Both the position numbers and the translations under genes were made by a program. The notes beneath the pieces are model-generated. The model saw nothing but the letters and a program-made list of their open reading frames with translations, was not told the origin of the DNA and searched no databases. From positions 62,001-126,000 of the forward strand of contig JAJQCD010000023.1 in NCBI GenBank assembly GCA_021202925.1: a stretch of DNA of 64,000 nucleotides, in the 5' to 3' direction. Source of the stretch: Clostridiales bacterium. Lineage in GTDB: Bacteria; Bacillota; Clostridia; Lachnospirales; Lachnospiraceae. Below are positions 20,015 through 29,764 of this stretch, one piece after another (position 1 is the first letter of the stretch; each line of letters opens with the position of its first letter).

Positions 20015-21517
20015 CTATTTTTCCTTCACTTCCCTGATTTTTTTCTCCAGAGCGTCGACAACCGTCTGCAGAACCTTTACACGGGCGTAATGCTTGTCAT
20101 TGCCCTCGACAACGATCCAGGGTGCATAGGTGGTGGAGGTGCGGACCAGCATTTCATTGACGGCTTCCTCGTAAACATCCCATTTGGCCCGGTTGCGCCA
20201 GTCCTCGTCGGTGATCTTCCATTGTTTGGCGGGATTGGCCTGACGGTCTTTGAAGCGGCGTTCCTGTTCATCTTTGTCAATCTGGAGCCAGAATTTCAGT
20301 ACAACTGTGCCAGAATTTGCCATATGCGCTTCCATCTCATTGATTTCCTGGTAGGCGCGCTTCCATTCGGCTTCGGTGCAGAAGCCTTCGATGCGTTCTA
20401 CCATGACCCGCCCGTACCAGGTCCGGTCAAAGATGGCGATGTGACCGCCTTTTGGTACATTGTTCCAGAAACGCCACAGATAGTGATGAACCTTCTCAAT
20501 GTCATTGGCTGCGGATGTCGGGCATACGCGGTAGCCTCTGGGATCCAGATGACTGGTCAGACGTTTGATTGCACCGCCCTTGCCACCGGCGTCCCATCCC
20601 TCGAAGCCGAGAACGACCGGAATGCGGAGCCGGTACAGTTCGCTGTGCAGCTGTTCCAGGCGTGCCTGAAGGTGTTTCAGCTTTTCTTTGTATTCGGCTT
20701 CGGTCAGAGATTTGGAGAGATCGATGCCTGACAGAACCCCGTTCTTGAAACGGTCTCCGGAGGGGCTGTAATTGCCCCGGTTCTGCGGCGCGGCCTGGTC
20801 CGTTTTGCGTGCTTCCAGTTCCCAGGCAAGACGGTCTGCCACGGCGCTGACGATTTTCATGGCGGCATATTCACGGTTTACCGCTTCCACGATGGTCCAG
20901 TGGCAGTATTCGGTGTCCGTGTGTTCCAGCATCTCCTCTGTGATCTGCTGATAGCGGGCGAAATGCCGGTTGCGTTCCCGGTCTTCCGGCGTCACACGCC
21001 AGGCGGTTTCTTTGGATTCACTTAGCTTACGGAAGCGTTTTTTCTGTTCCTTTTTATCAATGTACAGGAAGAATTTGATAATGACCGTTCCGTCGTCGGT
21101 GAGCTGACGTTCAAAGCAGAGGATGTCCTGGTAAGCGTTTGACACCTGATTTTCCGGAACCAGGCCGTCGAAACGGTCGACAAGGACGCTTCGGTACCAG
21201 CTGCGATCAAAGACAGCAATCCGTCCCTTGGCCGGAGTTTTCGTCCAGTAACGCCACAGGAAGGGACGCAGCTGCTCATCCTCTGTGGAACGATTGCAGG
21301 CGTATACGTCAAATCCCCTTGGATCCAGATACTGAATCAGGTGGTTGATCTGGGTGCCCTTGCCTGCGGCGCCCATGCCCTCAAAGACGATCATGACCGG
21401 GATTCCGGCGGCCTTGCATTCCCGCTGCAGGACACTCAGGCGCGCTCCGGCTTCCTCCATGGCTTTCTTGCAGGTTTTCTTGTCCATCGTTACGTTTAAA
21501 TCGATTTTTTCCAGCAT
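20015..21517 (-). CDS. Two-domain PPK2 polyphosphate:AMP phosphotransferase
   Basis: The 500-residue protein contains two PPK2 kinase domains in tandem. The first has FEGMGAAGKGTQ (residues 45-56) and FDRSWYRSVLVDRFDG; the second has FEGWDAGGKGGAIKRL near residue 305 and FDRTWYGRVMVERIEGF. Fused PPK2 proteins of this size are class II enzymes, which use polyphosphate to convert AMP to ADP; this is a family inference. The first P-loop is less canonical (GMGAAGKG vs GWDAGGKG), in line with one catalytic and one structural domain. It has its own promoter and stands between pspA and gdhA on the same strand. Confidence 0.88.
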   Translation of the reverse strand: MLEKIDLNVTMDKKTCKKAMEEAGARLSVLQRECKAAGIPVMIVFEGMGAAGKGTQINHLIQYLDPRGFDVYACNRSTEDEQLRPFLWRYWTKTPAKGRIAVFDRSWYRSVLVDRFDGLVPENQVSNAYQDILCFERQLTDDGTVIIKFFLYIDKKEQKKRFRKLSESKETAWRVTPEDRERNRHFARYQQITEEMLEHTDTEYCHWTIVEAVNREYAAMKIVSAVADRLAWELEARKTDQAAPQNRGNYSPSGDRFKNGVLSGIDLSKSLTEAEYKEKLKHLQARLEQLHSELYRLRIPVVLGFEGWDAGGKGGAIKRLTSHLDPRGYRVCPTSAANDIEKVHHYLWRFWNNVPKGGHIAIFDRTWYGRVMVERIEGFCTEAEWKRAYQEINEMEAHMANSGTVVLKFWLQIDKDEQERRFKDRQANPAKQWKITDEDWRNRAKWDVYEEAVNEMLVRTSTTYAPWIVVEGNDKHYARVKVLQTVVDALEKKIREVKEK

Positions 21518-21564
21518 GGAAATGGTCCCCCTTCCTGTTCCCCATATTCTGCAGTTTGGGTGTA

Positions 21565-21593
21565 AGTATCTGAGATCGTTGATGGCAGGTCAA
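21565..21593 (-). promoter_or_regulatory. Promoter of the PPK2 gene
   Basis: On the minus strand TTGACC (21593-21588), 17-base spacer, GATACT (21570-21565). Confidence 0.5.
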
Positions 21594-21598
21594 TATAT

Positions 21599-21626
21599 GA
21601 AGGTGCGCCCGATCGGGCGCACCTTC
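21599..21626. terminator. Perfect hairpin downstream of pspA
   Basis: A 28-base perfect palindrome with GAAGGTGCGCCC as its left arm lies just after the pspA stop and before the PPK2 promoter. It is very stable but lacks a long T run; likely a terminator or 3'-end stabiliser. Confidence 0.6.
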
Positions 21627-21640
21627 ATACGGACGGCGGA

Positions 21641-22321
21641 TTATGCCTGTCCGATTTCTTCTTTCAGTTTTGCCAGTGCTTCATCAACGCCGGGCGTACC
21701 GGAGGAATACTTCTTTTCAAGGTCGCGCTCCTCGGCGTCGCCGGTGTTGCGGTTCAGGCTCTCCAGGGCCTCGGCCTCCGCAAGCTGTTGCTTTGCCTTG
21801 GATTCCATGCGGTCAAATGCTTCGAAGGCGCCGCGGTTGATGCCGCGCTCGGAGACGCGGTTTGCCGCGTTGGTCGCTTTGGCGGTGACAGCCATGGCCT
21901 TGATCTGGGCGGAACGTTTCTCCATCTCGGAAATCTCGTTTTCCATCTCCTTCAGCTTCTCGCGCAGCTTGTCCGCCGCGGCTTTGGCAGCCTCGTAGGT
22001 GATCTTCTGCGTAGCGGCCTGGTCGCGAAGGTCATTTTCCTTGCTGAGAGCCGTGCGGGCGTCGCCTTCATTGCCGGCCTTCAGGGCGCTGGCGGCAATG
22101 CCGTGCCACTTGTCTGCTTCGGCATTCAGGCGATCCAGATCCTTCTTTGTCGTAGTCTCATTGGCGAGAACTGCAAGGGATTCCTTCTTCACCTTTCCGT
22201 ACTCCGTCTTGGCGTCCAGGATGGCCTGGTCGACCATTTTCTCCGGATCCTCGAAGCGATCGATGAGGTCATTGACATTGGATTTGGCGATCATTGCCAT
22301 ACGTTCAAAAATTCCTGCCAT
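21641..22321 (-). CDS. pspA: PspA/IM30 family membrane-stress protein
   Basis: The 226-residue protein starts MAGIFERMAMIAKSNVNDLI, close to the PspA amphipathic helix, and is almost all charged, alpha-helical coiled coil, with DPEKMVDQAILD after it. PspA/Vipp1 proteins form ESCRT-III-like coats on damaged membrane and protect the proton gradient. The end, TPGVDEALAKLKEEIG, is typical of Firmicute PspA. It follows a Gly-rich membrane protein after 36 bases on the same strand, so the two are probably one envelope-stress operon. Confidence 0.92.
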   Translation of the reverse strand: MAGIFERMAMIAKSNVNDLIDRFEDPEKMVDQAILDAKTEYGKVKKESLAVLANETTTKKDLDRLNAEADKWHGIAASALKAGNEGDARTALSKENDLRDQAATQKITYEAAKAAADKLREKLKEMENEISEMEKRSAQIKAMAVTAKATNAANRVSERGINRGAFEAFDRMESKAKQQLAEAEALESLNRNTGDAEERDLEKKYSSGTPGVDEALAKLKEEIGQA

Positions 22322-22357
22322 TTTAAAAATCTCCTTTCATAGCAAATGTGGTGCGTT

Positions 22358-23572
22358 TTATTTGGTTGTTGTGTTTGCTCCGTATTTCCGTTCCAGCTCC
22401 TCTTCTTCAGGGGATTTCGGAATCGGCGTGTCGATGATATCACGCAGTTCGCGTGCCTCTTCGACCTTTTTCTCCTGTATCTTAAAGGCGATCAGGCCGA
22501 CAGCCAGGATGACCAGGATGGCAACGGCGGCCAGTGCATAAATCATGGCGGAATGACTTCCAGCTGCCGGGTCGGCCATAATGGAGTCAGCTGCTTCGCG
22601 GAAGATCTTCGCGAAATATTCTTCGTCGGAAAGCGACTGATCCGTGTAATAACGGTCCGCGTAATCCAGGAACGTGCCTCTTGCGTCTTCATCGATGACC
22701 GTATCCGCTGAAACACCGGTATAAATATAGGTAATATATCGGGAGGTCTGGTACTCCATGAAAGCAAAGATCATATGGCCCTCGTCATCATAGAGCGAGT
22801 CATACAGATCGGCCAGATACGCTTCTGCCTGAGTGTCCGTGATACGTGCGCCCGCGCCATTCATATTGTCGCAGATCAGGAGATAGGGCTGGACGCCGGT
22901 CTCATCATAGAAATACTGCATCGCGGTTGTCACGGTCTTCGTATCGCGGATCCAGTCCAGTTCATCGCCGATCCATTGCGTCGATGTCGTGCAGGCGTCG
23001 GAGCTGAGTTTCTCCCGGGCGACATCGGCGGAGCTGGAAGCTGCCGCCGCTCTGGATGCATTCCACAGAAGGACGACCGCGACGATCAGCAGGATGATAC
23101 ACAGGAACTTATACCAGCCAGGGATGCCGCCGCGCTTCTCTCCGTAGGATGGTTCTGTGTAGGGCGGAGGCGTATAGTTGCCGTTCTCGTCTACAGAGGG
23201 ATCATTGCCGGTGGATGCGGTGCTGGAACCATAGGTCCGACAGGATCCGCCATACCAAGTGCGGCCGATGGGAAAGAAGATGGGCCAGATGCGGCGCCGC
23301 GGTCTGGGTGGTGGTGGAACCGGTCTGGGTGGCGGCGGAGTCTGTCGACCGGGCATACCTGCGCCCGGGACACCTCTGCCACCGCCCGGCGAGCGGGGTG
23401 TGCCGGATCCTGCGGGGCGATATCCACCGGCTCCGCCGAGTCCGCCGCCGCGTCCCGCAGAACCGCCTCCCATGCGGGAGCCGCCGGATGAGCGGCTGGA
23501 AAATCCCCGGCTGCCACCGGAACTGAATCCTCCTCCTCCACGGCTTCCGCCGCCGCCTCCACCTCTGCCCAT
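22358..23572 (-). CDS. Membrane protein with Gly-rich N terminus and TPM-like extracellular domain
   Basis: I start at 23572 (MGRGGGGG), seven bases after GGAGG; ATG 23578 is one base from it. The 404-residue protein has about 90 N-terminal residues rich in Gly, Ser and Arg, then prolines, a transmembrane helix (WYKFLCIILLIVAVVLLW, around residue 165), an extracellular domain of about 170 residues, and a second helix (MIYALAAVAILVILAVGLIAF) with an acidic tail. The domain (QPYLLICDNMNG, FYDETG, YTGVSADTVID) recalls TPM domains, which are often beside PspA-like proteins. The function is not known; the tight linkage to pspA suggests membrane maintenance. The Gly codons give a strongly repetitive GC-rich stretch. 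Confidence 0.75.
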   Translation of the reverse strand: MGRGGGGGGSRGGGGFSSGGSRGFSSRSSGGSRMGGGSAGRGGGLGGAGGYRPAGSGTPRSPGGGRGVPGAGMPGRQTPPPPRPVPPPPRPRRRIWPIFFPIGRTWYGGSCRTYGSSTASTGNDPSVDENGNYTPPPYTEPSYGEKRGGIPGWYKFLCIILLIVAVVLLWNASRAAAASSSADVAREKLSSDACTTSTQWIGDELDWIRDTKTVTTAMQYFYDETGVQPYLLICDNMNGAGARITDTQAEAYLADLYDSLYDDEGHMIFAFMEYQTSRYITYIYTGVSADTVIDEDARGTFLDYADRYYTDQSLSDEEYFAKIFREAADSIMADPAAGSHSAMIYALAAVAILVILAVGLIAFKIQEKKVEEARELRDIIDTPIPKSPEEEELERKYGANTTTK

Positions 23573-23869
23573 ATGCATTCCTCCAATCTGAAAGAGTCTG
23601 GTGTTCAACTGAACTGTTACCCCGAATTATACCACAGAGGAAGTGGACTTGCCATTGTTTTCCGAATATTTAAATTCTGAAAGTTTTATGAATGTGGCAA
23701 TGCACAAAGAGCAACTGGCAGCGGACACCGGGCTGCGCCTGTATAAAATCCGCTTATAGACGGAATCGCTTCGTTATGCTATAATATCTACTAATCTTGT
23801 GCATTTCGAAAAAATTTTTCTGAAAAGTCCGGCGCGCCACGGGGGGAGACGCACCGTGGGAGGGAACCT
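23573..23869. other. Divergent intergenic region, about 300 bases
   Basis: It separates the Gly-rich protein gene from gdpP. A TATAAT at 23780-23785 is the best -10 for the gdpP operon, without a good -35 match at the normal spacing. No gene or structured RNA seen. Confidence 0.5.
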
Positions 23870-25912
23870 ATGAAGGGTGATGAAAAGACAAAAGGACAGT
23901 TGAGGGGCTATTTTCTGTGGCCGATGGCGCTTTCTGCGTTTGTCATTTGTGGGAATATTGCGCTGTTCTTTGTCAGCCGCAGAAGCGGGTGGATCCTGTG
24001 CCCGTTTACTCTGTGCTATCTGGGCGTGGCAGCGTGGGTATATTTTTACAGCCGCCGCCGTCTTCTGGCGAGTCTGGTGAATTTTTCTTCCGAATATGCG
24101 TGGATTCAGAAACAGCTGCTGGCGGATATGGCTCTTCCTTATGCGCTGGCAGATGAGGAAGGACGGCTGTTGTGGAAGAATCATGCATTTGAGGAGATCA
24201 TGGCCCTGGAGAAGGGGACGAAGAAGAATCTGATGATGCTGTTTCCGGATGTGACCCGGTCGGATCTGGAGGAGGAAGAAGCGATTTCGACCGTGCACTC
24301 CTCATATGGCGGCAATCAGTACCGGGTGGATATTCAGCCGATCTATATCAGCGGGACAGAGCAGGAGGAGAATCTGGCGATTGTCGGCCGGGAGAAGCTG
24401 CTGGTGGTTTATCTCTTTGATGAGACGGAGGTCCTTCGCTGTCGTCAGCAGGTGACGGATGAGAAGCTGGTGGCGGGCATTATCTATCTGGACAACTATG
24501 AGGAAGCGCTTGAAAGTGTGGAGGAAGTGCGCCGGTCGCTGCTGACGGCGCTGATCGACCGGAAGATCAATAAATACGTCAATTCGATGGAGGGCATCGT
24601 CAAGACGACGGATAAGGATAAATATTTCTTTGTGATCAAGCAGAAGTATGCGCATCAGCTTCAGGAGGAAAAATTCCCGATTCTGGATGATGTCAAGAGC
24701 GTGAATATCGGCAACGAAATGTCGGTGACGTTGAGTATCGGGATTGGAATGAACGGCGAGAGCTATATTCAGAACTATGAGTATGCCAGAATGGCGATTG
24801 ACATGGCTCTGGGGCGTGGCGGCGATCAGGCGGTGGTGAAGGATGCAGAACGGATTCAGTATTATGGCGGCAAATCACTGCAGCTGGAGAAGGCGACCCG
24901 CGTGAAAGCCCGTGTGAAGGCGCATGCGATGCGTGAACTGATGGAGACCAAGGATCGGCTTCTGATTATGGGACACCGGCTGGGGGATATTGACTGTTTT
25001 GGCGCATCGGTCGGCATGTACCGGATTGCGATGGCTCTGAACAAGAAGGCGCACATCGTGATCAACGATATTACCAATTCGGTGCGGCCGATGATGGATC
25101 GCTTCGTGGAGAGCGGAGAGTATCCGGAGGACATGTTCCTGTCCGGAGCGGAGGCCGCGGATCTGGTGGATGCGAATACCATGCTGGTTGTTGTTGATGT
25201 GAATCGTCCCACGATTACGGATGCGCCGGATCTTCTGAAGCTGGTGAAGACAATCGTCGTACTCGATCATCACAGGCAGGGCAGTGAAATCATTTCCAAC
25301 GCGGTGCTTTCTTATGTCGAGCCGTATGCGTCTTCGGCCTGTGAGATGGTTGCGGAGGTGCTTCAGTATATCGCCGACGGGATTCGAATCCGGCCCGTGG
25401 AAGCGGACGCCATGTATGCGGGTATTGTGATCGATACGAATAATTTCACGAATCAGACCGGGGTGCGGACGTTTGAGGCGGCGGCTTATCTGCGCCGGAG
25501 CGGAGCGGATGTGACGCGGGTGCGCAAGATGTTCCGGGATAATATGACGGAATACAAGGCCAGGGCGGCGACGATTGCGTCTGCCAAGATCTATCGGAAT
25601 TTCTTTACCATCGGCGTCTGTCCGGCAGCCGGTCTGGAGAGTCCGACTGTGGTGGGATCGCAGGCTGCGAATGAGCTGCTGGAGATTAAGGGCATCAAGG
25701 CGTCGGTCGTATTGACGGATTACAATGGAGTCATTTTTGTCAGCGCCCGTTCGATCGATGAAGTGAATGTCCAGGTGATGATGGAACAGCTGGGAGGCGG
25801 CGGACACCGCGGGATGGCCGGTGCGCAGCTGAAAGGCGTGTCAATCGAAGAAGCAAAACACAGAGTCAGGGAAGTGATTGACCTGATGTATGAGAAGGGA
25901 GAAATATTATAA
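23870..25912 (+). CDS. gdpP: Cyclic di-AMP phosphodiesterase GdpP
   Basis: The 680-residue protein has the GdpP (YybT) plan: two transmembrane helices in the first 60 residues, a PAS-like domain (about 75-170), a degenerate GGDEF domain (about 175-310), then DHH and DHHA1 domains. [14 protein letters not shown] (around residue 365) and LDHHRQG (around 464) carry the metal ligands, and [11 protein letters not shown] (around 641) is the DHHA1 signature. The enzyme hydrolyses cyclic di-AMP to pApA and so affects potassium and cell-wall homeostasis. Its stop overlaps the rplI start (TAATG), and gdpP-rplI-dnaB order is typical of Firmicutes. Confidence 0.95.
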   Translation: MKGDEKTKGQLRGYFLWPMALSAFVICGNIALFFVSRRSGWILCPFTLCYLGVAAWVYFYSRRRLLASLVNFSSEYAWIQKQLLADMALPYALADEEGRLLWKNHAFEEIMALEKGTKKNLMMLFPDVTRSDLEEEEAISTVHSSYGGNQYRVDIQPIYISGTEQEENLAIVGREKLLVVYLFDETEVLRCRQQVTDEKLVAGIIYLDNYEEALESVEEVRRSLLTALIDRKINKYVNSMEGIVKTTDKDKYFFVIKQKYAHQLQEEKFPILDDVKSVNIGNEMSVTLSIGIGMNGESYIQNYEYARMAIDMALGRGGDQAVVKDAERIQYYGGKSLQLEKATRVKARVKAHAMRELMETKDRLLIMGHRLGDIDCFGASVGMYRIAMALNKKAHIVINDITNSVRPMMDRFVESGEYPEDMFLSGAEAADLVDANTMLVVVDVNRPTITDAPDLLKLVKTIVVLDHHRQGSEIISNAVLSYVEPYASSACEMVAEVLQYIADGIRIRPVEADAMYAGIVIDTNNFTNQTGVRTFEAAAYLRRSGADVTRVRKMFRDNMTEYKARAATIASAKIYRNFFTIGVCPAAGLESPTVVGSQAANELLEIKGIKASVVLTDYNGVIFVSARSIDEVNVQVMMEQLGGGGHRGMAGAQLKGVSIEEAKHRVREVIDLMYEKGEIL

Positions 25913-26358
25913 TGGAAATTGTATTATTACAGGATGTGAAGTCTCTGGGCAAGAAGGGACAGGTTGTGAAGGTAAATGACGGATATGCACGGAATTTTAT
26001 CCTGCCGAAGAAGCTTGGCGTCGAGGCGACGGCGAAGAATCTGAACGATCTGAAGCTGCAGAAGGCGAATGCGGAGAAGGTCGCGGCGGAGCAGCTGGCA
26101 GCAGCGAAGGCACTGGCGGCAGAGATTGAGAAGAAGTCGGTGAAGCTTTCGATGCGGGCGGGAGAAGGCGGCCGGGCTTTCGGCTCCATCTCCGGCAAGG
26201 AGATTGCGGAAGCCGTGTCCACGCAGCTTGGTCTGCAGATTGACAAGAAGAAGCTGGTGATGCCGGATCCGATCAAAACCTTTGGTACGCATGAGGTGCC
26301 GGTGAAGCTGCACAGGGAAGTGACGGCGAAGCTGGCAGTAGAGGTAACGGAGGCGTAG
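25912..26358 (+). CDS. rplI: 50S ribosomal protein L9
   Basis: The 148-residue protein is a standard L9: N-terminal [15 protein letters not shown]-like start (here [17 protein letters not shown]), [19 protein letters not shown], a long connecting helix, and a C-terminal domain with [13 protein letters not shown]. It binds 23S rRNA near L1 and helps keep frame. It shares one base with the gdpP stop, so translation is coupled. Confidence 0.97.
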   Translation: MEIVLLQDVKSLGKKGQVVKVNDGYARNFILPKKLGVEATAKNLNDLKLQKANAEKVAAEQLAAAKALAAEIEKKSVKLSMRAGEGGRAFGSISGKEIAEAVSTQLGLQIDKKKLVMPDPIKTFGTHEVPVKLHREVTAKLAVEVTEA

Positions 26359-26431
26359 ACACTGGTATGCTCCGTGTGGGGCGGAAGTTGCCCGATCGTT
26401 GAATGACGCCGGGTACGGATGGAGGAGAAGG

Positions 26432-27766
26432 ATGGATGAACCTCTGATAAAGCGGGTGCTTCCACACAGCATTGAGGCGGAACAGTCGGTGATCGGTTCC
26501 ATGCTGATGGACAGAGAGGCGGTGATTGCTGCCTCTGAGATGATTACGTCAGAAGATTTCTACATGCGACAGTATGGTATCATGTTCGAGGCCATGGTTG
26601 AGTTGTTCAACGAAGGCAAACCGGTGGATCTGATCACGGTGCAGAATCGGCTGAAGGAAAAGGATGTTCCACCGGAGGTCAGCAGTCTGGATTTTGTGCA
26701 GGATATTCTGACCATGCCGCTGACTTCGGCGTATGTGAGGTCTTATGCCGGGATTGTGCGCGAGAAATCGATTTTGCGAAGGCTGATCCGGGTAAATGAG
26801 GAAATTGCGAACACCTGTTATGCGGGGAAGGAACCGCTGGAACAGATTCTGGCGGACACCGAGAAGCAGATTTTTGATCTGCTGCAGAGCCGCAGCCAGC
26901 GGGATTTTGTGCCGATCCGTCAGGTTGCGTTGAATGTCCTGGAGAAGATCGAGACTGCATCAAAGAATCAGGGCGCCGTCACGGGTATTCCGACCGGCTT
27001 TATTGATCTGGATTACAAGACGTCGGGGATGCAGCCGTCTGATCTGGTGCTGATCGCGGCGCGTCCATCGATGGGTAAGACGGCGTTTGTGCTGAACCTG
27101 GTGGATCATGTAGCGGTGCGCAAGGGACTTCCGTGTATGATATTCAGTCTGGAGATGTCGAAAGAGCAGCTGGTCAACCGTATGCTGTCGATGGAGTCCA
27201 ACGTGGACTCACAGAAGCTGCGAACCGGCAGCCTGACGGACGCGGACTGGGATGCTGTCGTCGAGGGCATCGGAGTAATTGGCAATTCAAAGCTGATCAT
27301 CGATGATACGCCAGGTATCACGATCACGGAACTCCGTTCCAAGTGCCGGAAGATGAAGCTGGAGTATGGACTGAGAATGATCATCATCGATTATCTGCAG
27401 CTGATGAGCGGCAGTGGAAAGAGAGGCAACGACAATCGCCAGCAGGAGATATCGGAGATATCCCGGTCGCTGAAAGCGCTCGCGAGGGAGATGGACGCGC
27501 CCGTGATCGCGTTGTCTCAGCTGAGCCGTGCGTGTGAGCTGAGGGCGGATCACCGACCGATGCTTTCGGATCTGCGTGAGTCGGGCGCGATAGAACAGGA
27601 TGCGGATGTGGTGATGTTTTTATATCGTGACGATTATTATAATAAGGATACGCAGACGCCGAACGTTGCGGAGGTGATCATTGCCAAGCAGAGAAACGGT
27701 CCAATCGGTACGGTCAATCTGCTGTGGCAGCCGGAGTATACAAGGTTTGTGAACATGGCGCGATAG
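26432..27766 (+). CDS. dnaB: Replicative DNA helicase DnaB
   Basis: The 444-residue protein starts at ATG 26432 (MDEPLIKRVLPHS), after GGAGGAGAAGG; an upstream in-frame ATG at 26399 adds an unrelated tail. The N-terminal domain has EAEQSVIGSMLMD, and the RecA-like motor has ARPSMGKTAFVLN (Walker A) and RMIIIDYLQLMSG (Walker B), then DLRESGAIEQDADVV. It is the ring helicase of the replisome. No intein is present. It follows rplI by 73 bases. Confidence 0.97.
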   Translation: MDEPLIKRVLPHSIEAEQSVIGSMLMDREAVIAASEMITSEDFYMRQYGIMFEAMVELFNEGKPVDLITVQNRLKEKDVPPEVSSLDFVQDILTMPLTSAYVRSYAGIVREKSILRRLIRVNEEIANTCYAGKEPLEQILADTEKQIFDLLQSRSQRDFVPIRQVALNVLEKIETASKNQGAVTGIPTGFIDLDYKTSGMQPSDLVLIAARPSMGKTAFVLNLVDHVAVRKGLPCMIFSLEMSKEQLVNRMLSMESNVDSQKLRTGSLTDADWDAVVEGIGVIGNSKLIIDDTPGITITELRSKCRKMKLEYGLRMIIIDYLQLMSGSGKRGNDNRQQEISEISRSLKALAREMDAPVIALSQLSRACELRADHRPMLSDLRESGAIEQDADVVMFLYRDDYYNKDTQTPNVAEVIIAKQRNGPIGTVNLLWQPEYTRFVNMAR

Positions 27767-27802
27767 ATTTGGTGGAAAGAAAAATAATCATACAGGCGAC
27801 AG

Positions 27803-27835
27803 GAGACGGGGGATTTTTTCCTTCCGTCTCTTTTT
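27803..27835 (+). terminator. Intrinsic terminator of the gdpP-rplI-dnaB operon
   Basis: GAGACGG pairs with CCGTCTC and is followed by five T, 37 bases after the dnaB stop. Confidence 0.8.
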
Positions 27836-27923
27836 GTGTGCAGGTTTTGCGCATAAATTGGACAAGTCGGTCATATGTATAAATGTAACACCGGGATCAG
27901 AACGGACGGTTGGAGGGAAAAGG

Positions 27924-28610
27924 ATGGCTGAGACACATTATTCCATATCGGAGGCTGCGAGGCTGGTCGGCGTGGAGTCTCACGTCCTCCGCTACTGGGA
28001 AGATGAGCTGGAACTTGTGATACCGCGCAACGCAAGGGAACATCGGTATTATACGGATTTGCATATCCGGCTGCTGACCAGGGTAAAAGAGCTGAAGGAG
28101 AAAGGGTATCAGCTGAGAGCGATCGAACAGGTCATGAAGAAAATGATGGAGGGGGACGAGAACGTGGATCCGGAGAAGCTGCTGAAGCAAAACGCGGTGA
28201 ACATTTTAAAAGAGGGAGGTACGCAACAGGACAGGACAGAAAGGACGGATCTTGAGACCGTGAAATGTCGGGAAGCGGCCGTCATATCCGGAGAGAAGCT
28301 GGAGCAGTTTCAGCAATTGATGAATCTGGTGATCGGCAATGCGGTCGGACAGGCAATTCAGGAGAACAACCATGCCCTGATTGAGGAAATCAGCAGGCAG
28401 GTCAATGACCGTATGGTTCAGGAACTGGAATACATGATGCGGATCAGCGATGAGCGGGAAGAGGAGCGTTTTCGAATGCTGGACGAGGCTCTGCGCGCGT
28501 ATCAGAAGGAAGGAAAGAGTAAGGCAGAGGCCGCGGCGGCCAGACTGCCTTTTTTCCGGAAGAAAAAGTTTGGAAAGAACGCAAAGAAGGCGGGGCAGGG
28601 GTTAGGATGA
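27924..28610 (+). CDS. MerR-type DNA-binding protein with long C-terminal coiled coil
   Basis: The 228-residue protein starts at ATG 27924 after GGAGGGAAAAGG. Residues 1-75 are a MerR helix-turn-helix: YSISEAARLVGVESHVLRYWEDELE, then REHRYYTDLHIRLLTRVKELKEKGYQL. The rest is charged helix, with a basic tail (FFRKKKFGKNAKKA). It has no ligand-binding Cys pattern of metal-sensing MerR proteins. It may be a RacA-like or nucleoid-binding regulator; this is a guess from the layout. The 3' end overlaps the converging C26 peptidase gene by 9 bases. Confidence 0.75.
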   Translation: MAETHYSISEAARLVGVESHVLRYWEDELELVIPRNAREHRYYTDLHIRLLTRVKELKEKGYQLRAIEQVMKKMMEGDENVDPEKLLKQNAVNILKEGGTQQDRTERTDLETVKCREAAVISGEKLEQFQQLMNLVIGNAVGQAIQENNHALIEEISRQVNDRMVQELEYMMRISDEREEERFRMLDEALRAYQKEGKSKAEAAAARLPFFRKKKFGKNAKKAGQGLG

Positions 28611-29366
28611 GGAGACGTTCGTAACTGTCCGGTGGGAGCGAGCCTGTGACTGTCGTGCTGCGTCTGCAAATGCTTTGAAGATGCGCACGGCTGTTCTGTC
28701 ATGTCTCCAGAGATATTCGGGGTGCCACTGGACGCCAAGAAAAAAGGAGGGATAGTCTGGCAGTTCGACTGCTTCTGCAAGCCCGTCAGGGGAACGGCCG
28801 GTGACGGTGAGTCTGCTGCCGGGCTTTCTGACTGCCTGATGGTGGGTGCTGTTGACGGCGATGCGGTCAGACTGCGCCAGGTCGGCCAGAAGGGTTCCGG
28901 GCGTGATGGTGATATGATGGGCATAGAGTTCGTGGGCAAAGGGCTGTGAGTGGGCCAGTGGGCGTCGTCCATCTGAGCGGGGTTCCTCAGAAATGTCCTG
29001 ATAAATCGTTCCGCCGAGGCCGATGTTGAAGATCTGGATGCCGCGGCAGATGCCCAGGAGCGGCTTTCCGGCTTCCATTGCGATATGCAGGAGGGAAAGT
29101 TCGAGCGCGTCCCGTTGTGGAGAGACTGCGCCGCAGCCGATGTGGGTGTCTTCCCCGAAATGAAAGGGATGAATGTCCGGACCGCCGGTAAATAAAAATC
29201 CGTCAAATACGGTTACGAGCTCCCGTAAGTCATTGTCGGTCAGAGACGCCGGGAGAACCAGCGGGATCGCGTCGACGTGATGGATTGCTTCCAGGCAGGC
29301 CGGTCGCAGACGGAGTTCTCCGGAATCGGCATGAATGCCGGGAGTCAGGGCGATCAGTGGTTTCAT
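28602..29366 (-). CDS. Gamma-glutamyl-gamma-aminobutyrate hydrolase-like peptidase C26
   Basis: The 254-residue protein (ATG 29366, with GGGGAGG eight bases upstream; the longer frame to 29459 lacks a ribosome site) is a class I glutamine amidotransferase-like hydrolase. PLLGICRGIQIFNIGLGG contains the nucleophile Cys, GVQWHPEYL the catalytic His and partner Glu, and FLFTGGPDIHP the oxyanion region. PuuD-type members cleave gamma-glutamyl amides, as in putrescine breakdown; no other put/puu genes are here, so the substrate is open. Confidence 0.9.
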   Translation of the reverse strand: MKPLIALTPGIHADSGELRLRPACLEAIHHVDAIPLVLPASLTDNDLRELVTVFDGFLFTGGPDIHPFHFGEDTHIGCGAVSPQRDALELSLLHIAMEAGKPLLGICRGIQIFNIGLGGTIYQDISEEPRSDGRRPLAHSQPFAHELYAHHITITPGTLLADLAQSDRIAVNSTHHQAVRKPGSRLTVTGRSPDGLAEAVELPDYPSFFLGVQWHPEYLWRHDRTAVRIFKAFADAARQSQARSHRTVTNVSSS

Positions 29367-29417
29367 CGAGGCAGCCTCCCCTTTTGTCGACATCATCATA
29401 TGATATGAAGAAAGAGC

Positions 29418-29454
29418 AAAGGAAAGAACCTGCCACCGGCAGGTTCTTTCCTTT
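29418..29454. repeat. Perfect 17-bp stem hairpin
   Basis: AAAGGAAAGAACCTGCC and its exact complement are separated by three bases. It lies between the ferredoxin terminator and the C26 peptidase gene, as a second barrier or a leader hairpin for the peptidase gene. Confidence 0.7.
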
Positions 29455-29457
29455 GAC

Positions 29458-29494
29458 AAAAAATTCCCCTCCGCGTCAGCAGGACACGGAGGGG
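29458..29494 (-). terminator. Intrinsic terminator of the ferredoxin gene
   Basis: On the minus strand CCCCTCCG pairs with CGGAGGGG and is followed by AA and six T. Confidence 0.8.
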
Positions 29495-29519
29495 ATCACT
29501 CCTATGGAAGGGTTCCGCA

Positions 29520-29702
<183 letters not shown>

Positions 29703-29735
29703 TTAAATATTCTATTACATTTCGGTATCGGTTTC

Positions 29736-29764
29736 ATTCTACATCAAAGTTCTGAATTTAGCAA
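29736..29764 (-). promoter_or_regulatory. Promoter of the ferredoxin gene
   Basis: On the minus strand TTGCTA (29764-29759), 17-base spacer, TAGAAT (29741-29736). Confidence 0.6.

Noticed and set aside
23380-23572. CRISPR-like or tandem repeats
   Set aside because: The repetition is due to Gly, Ser and Arg codons of the protein N terminus; no regular repeat-spacer units exist.
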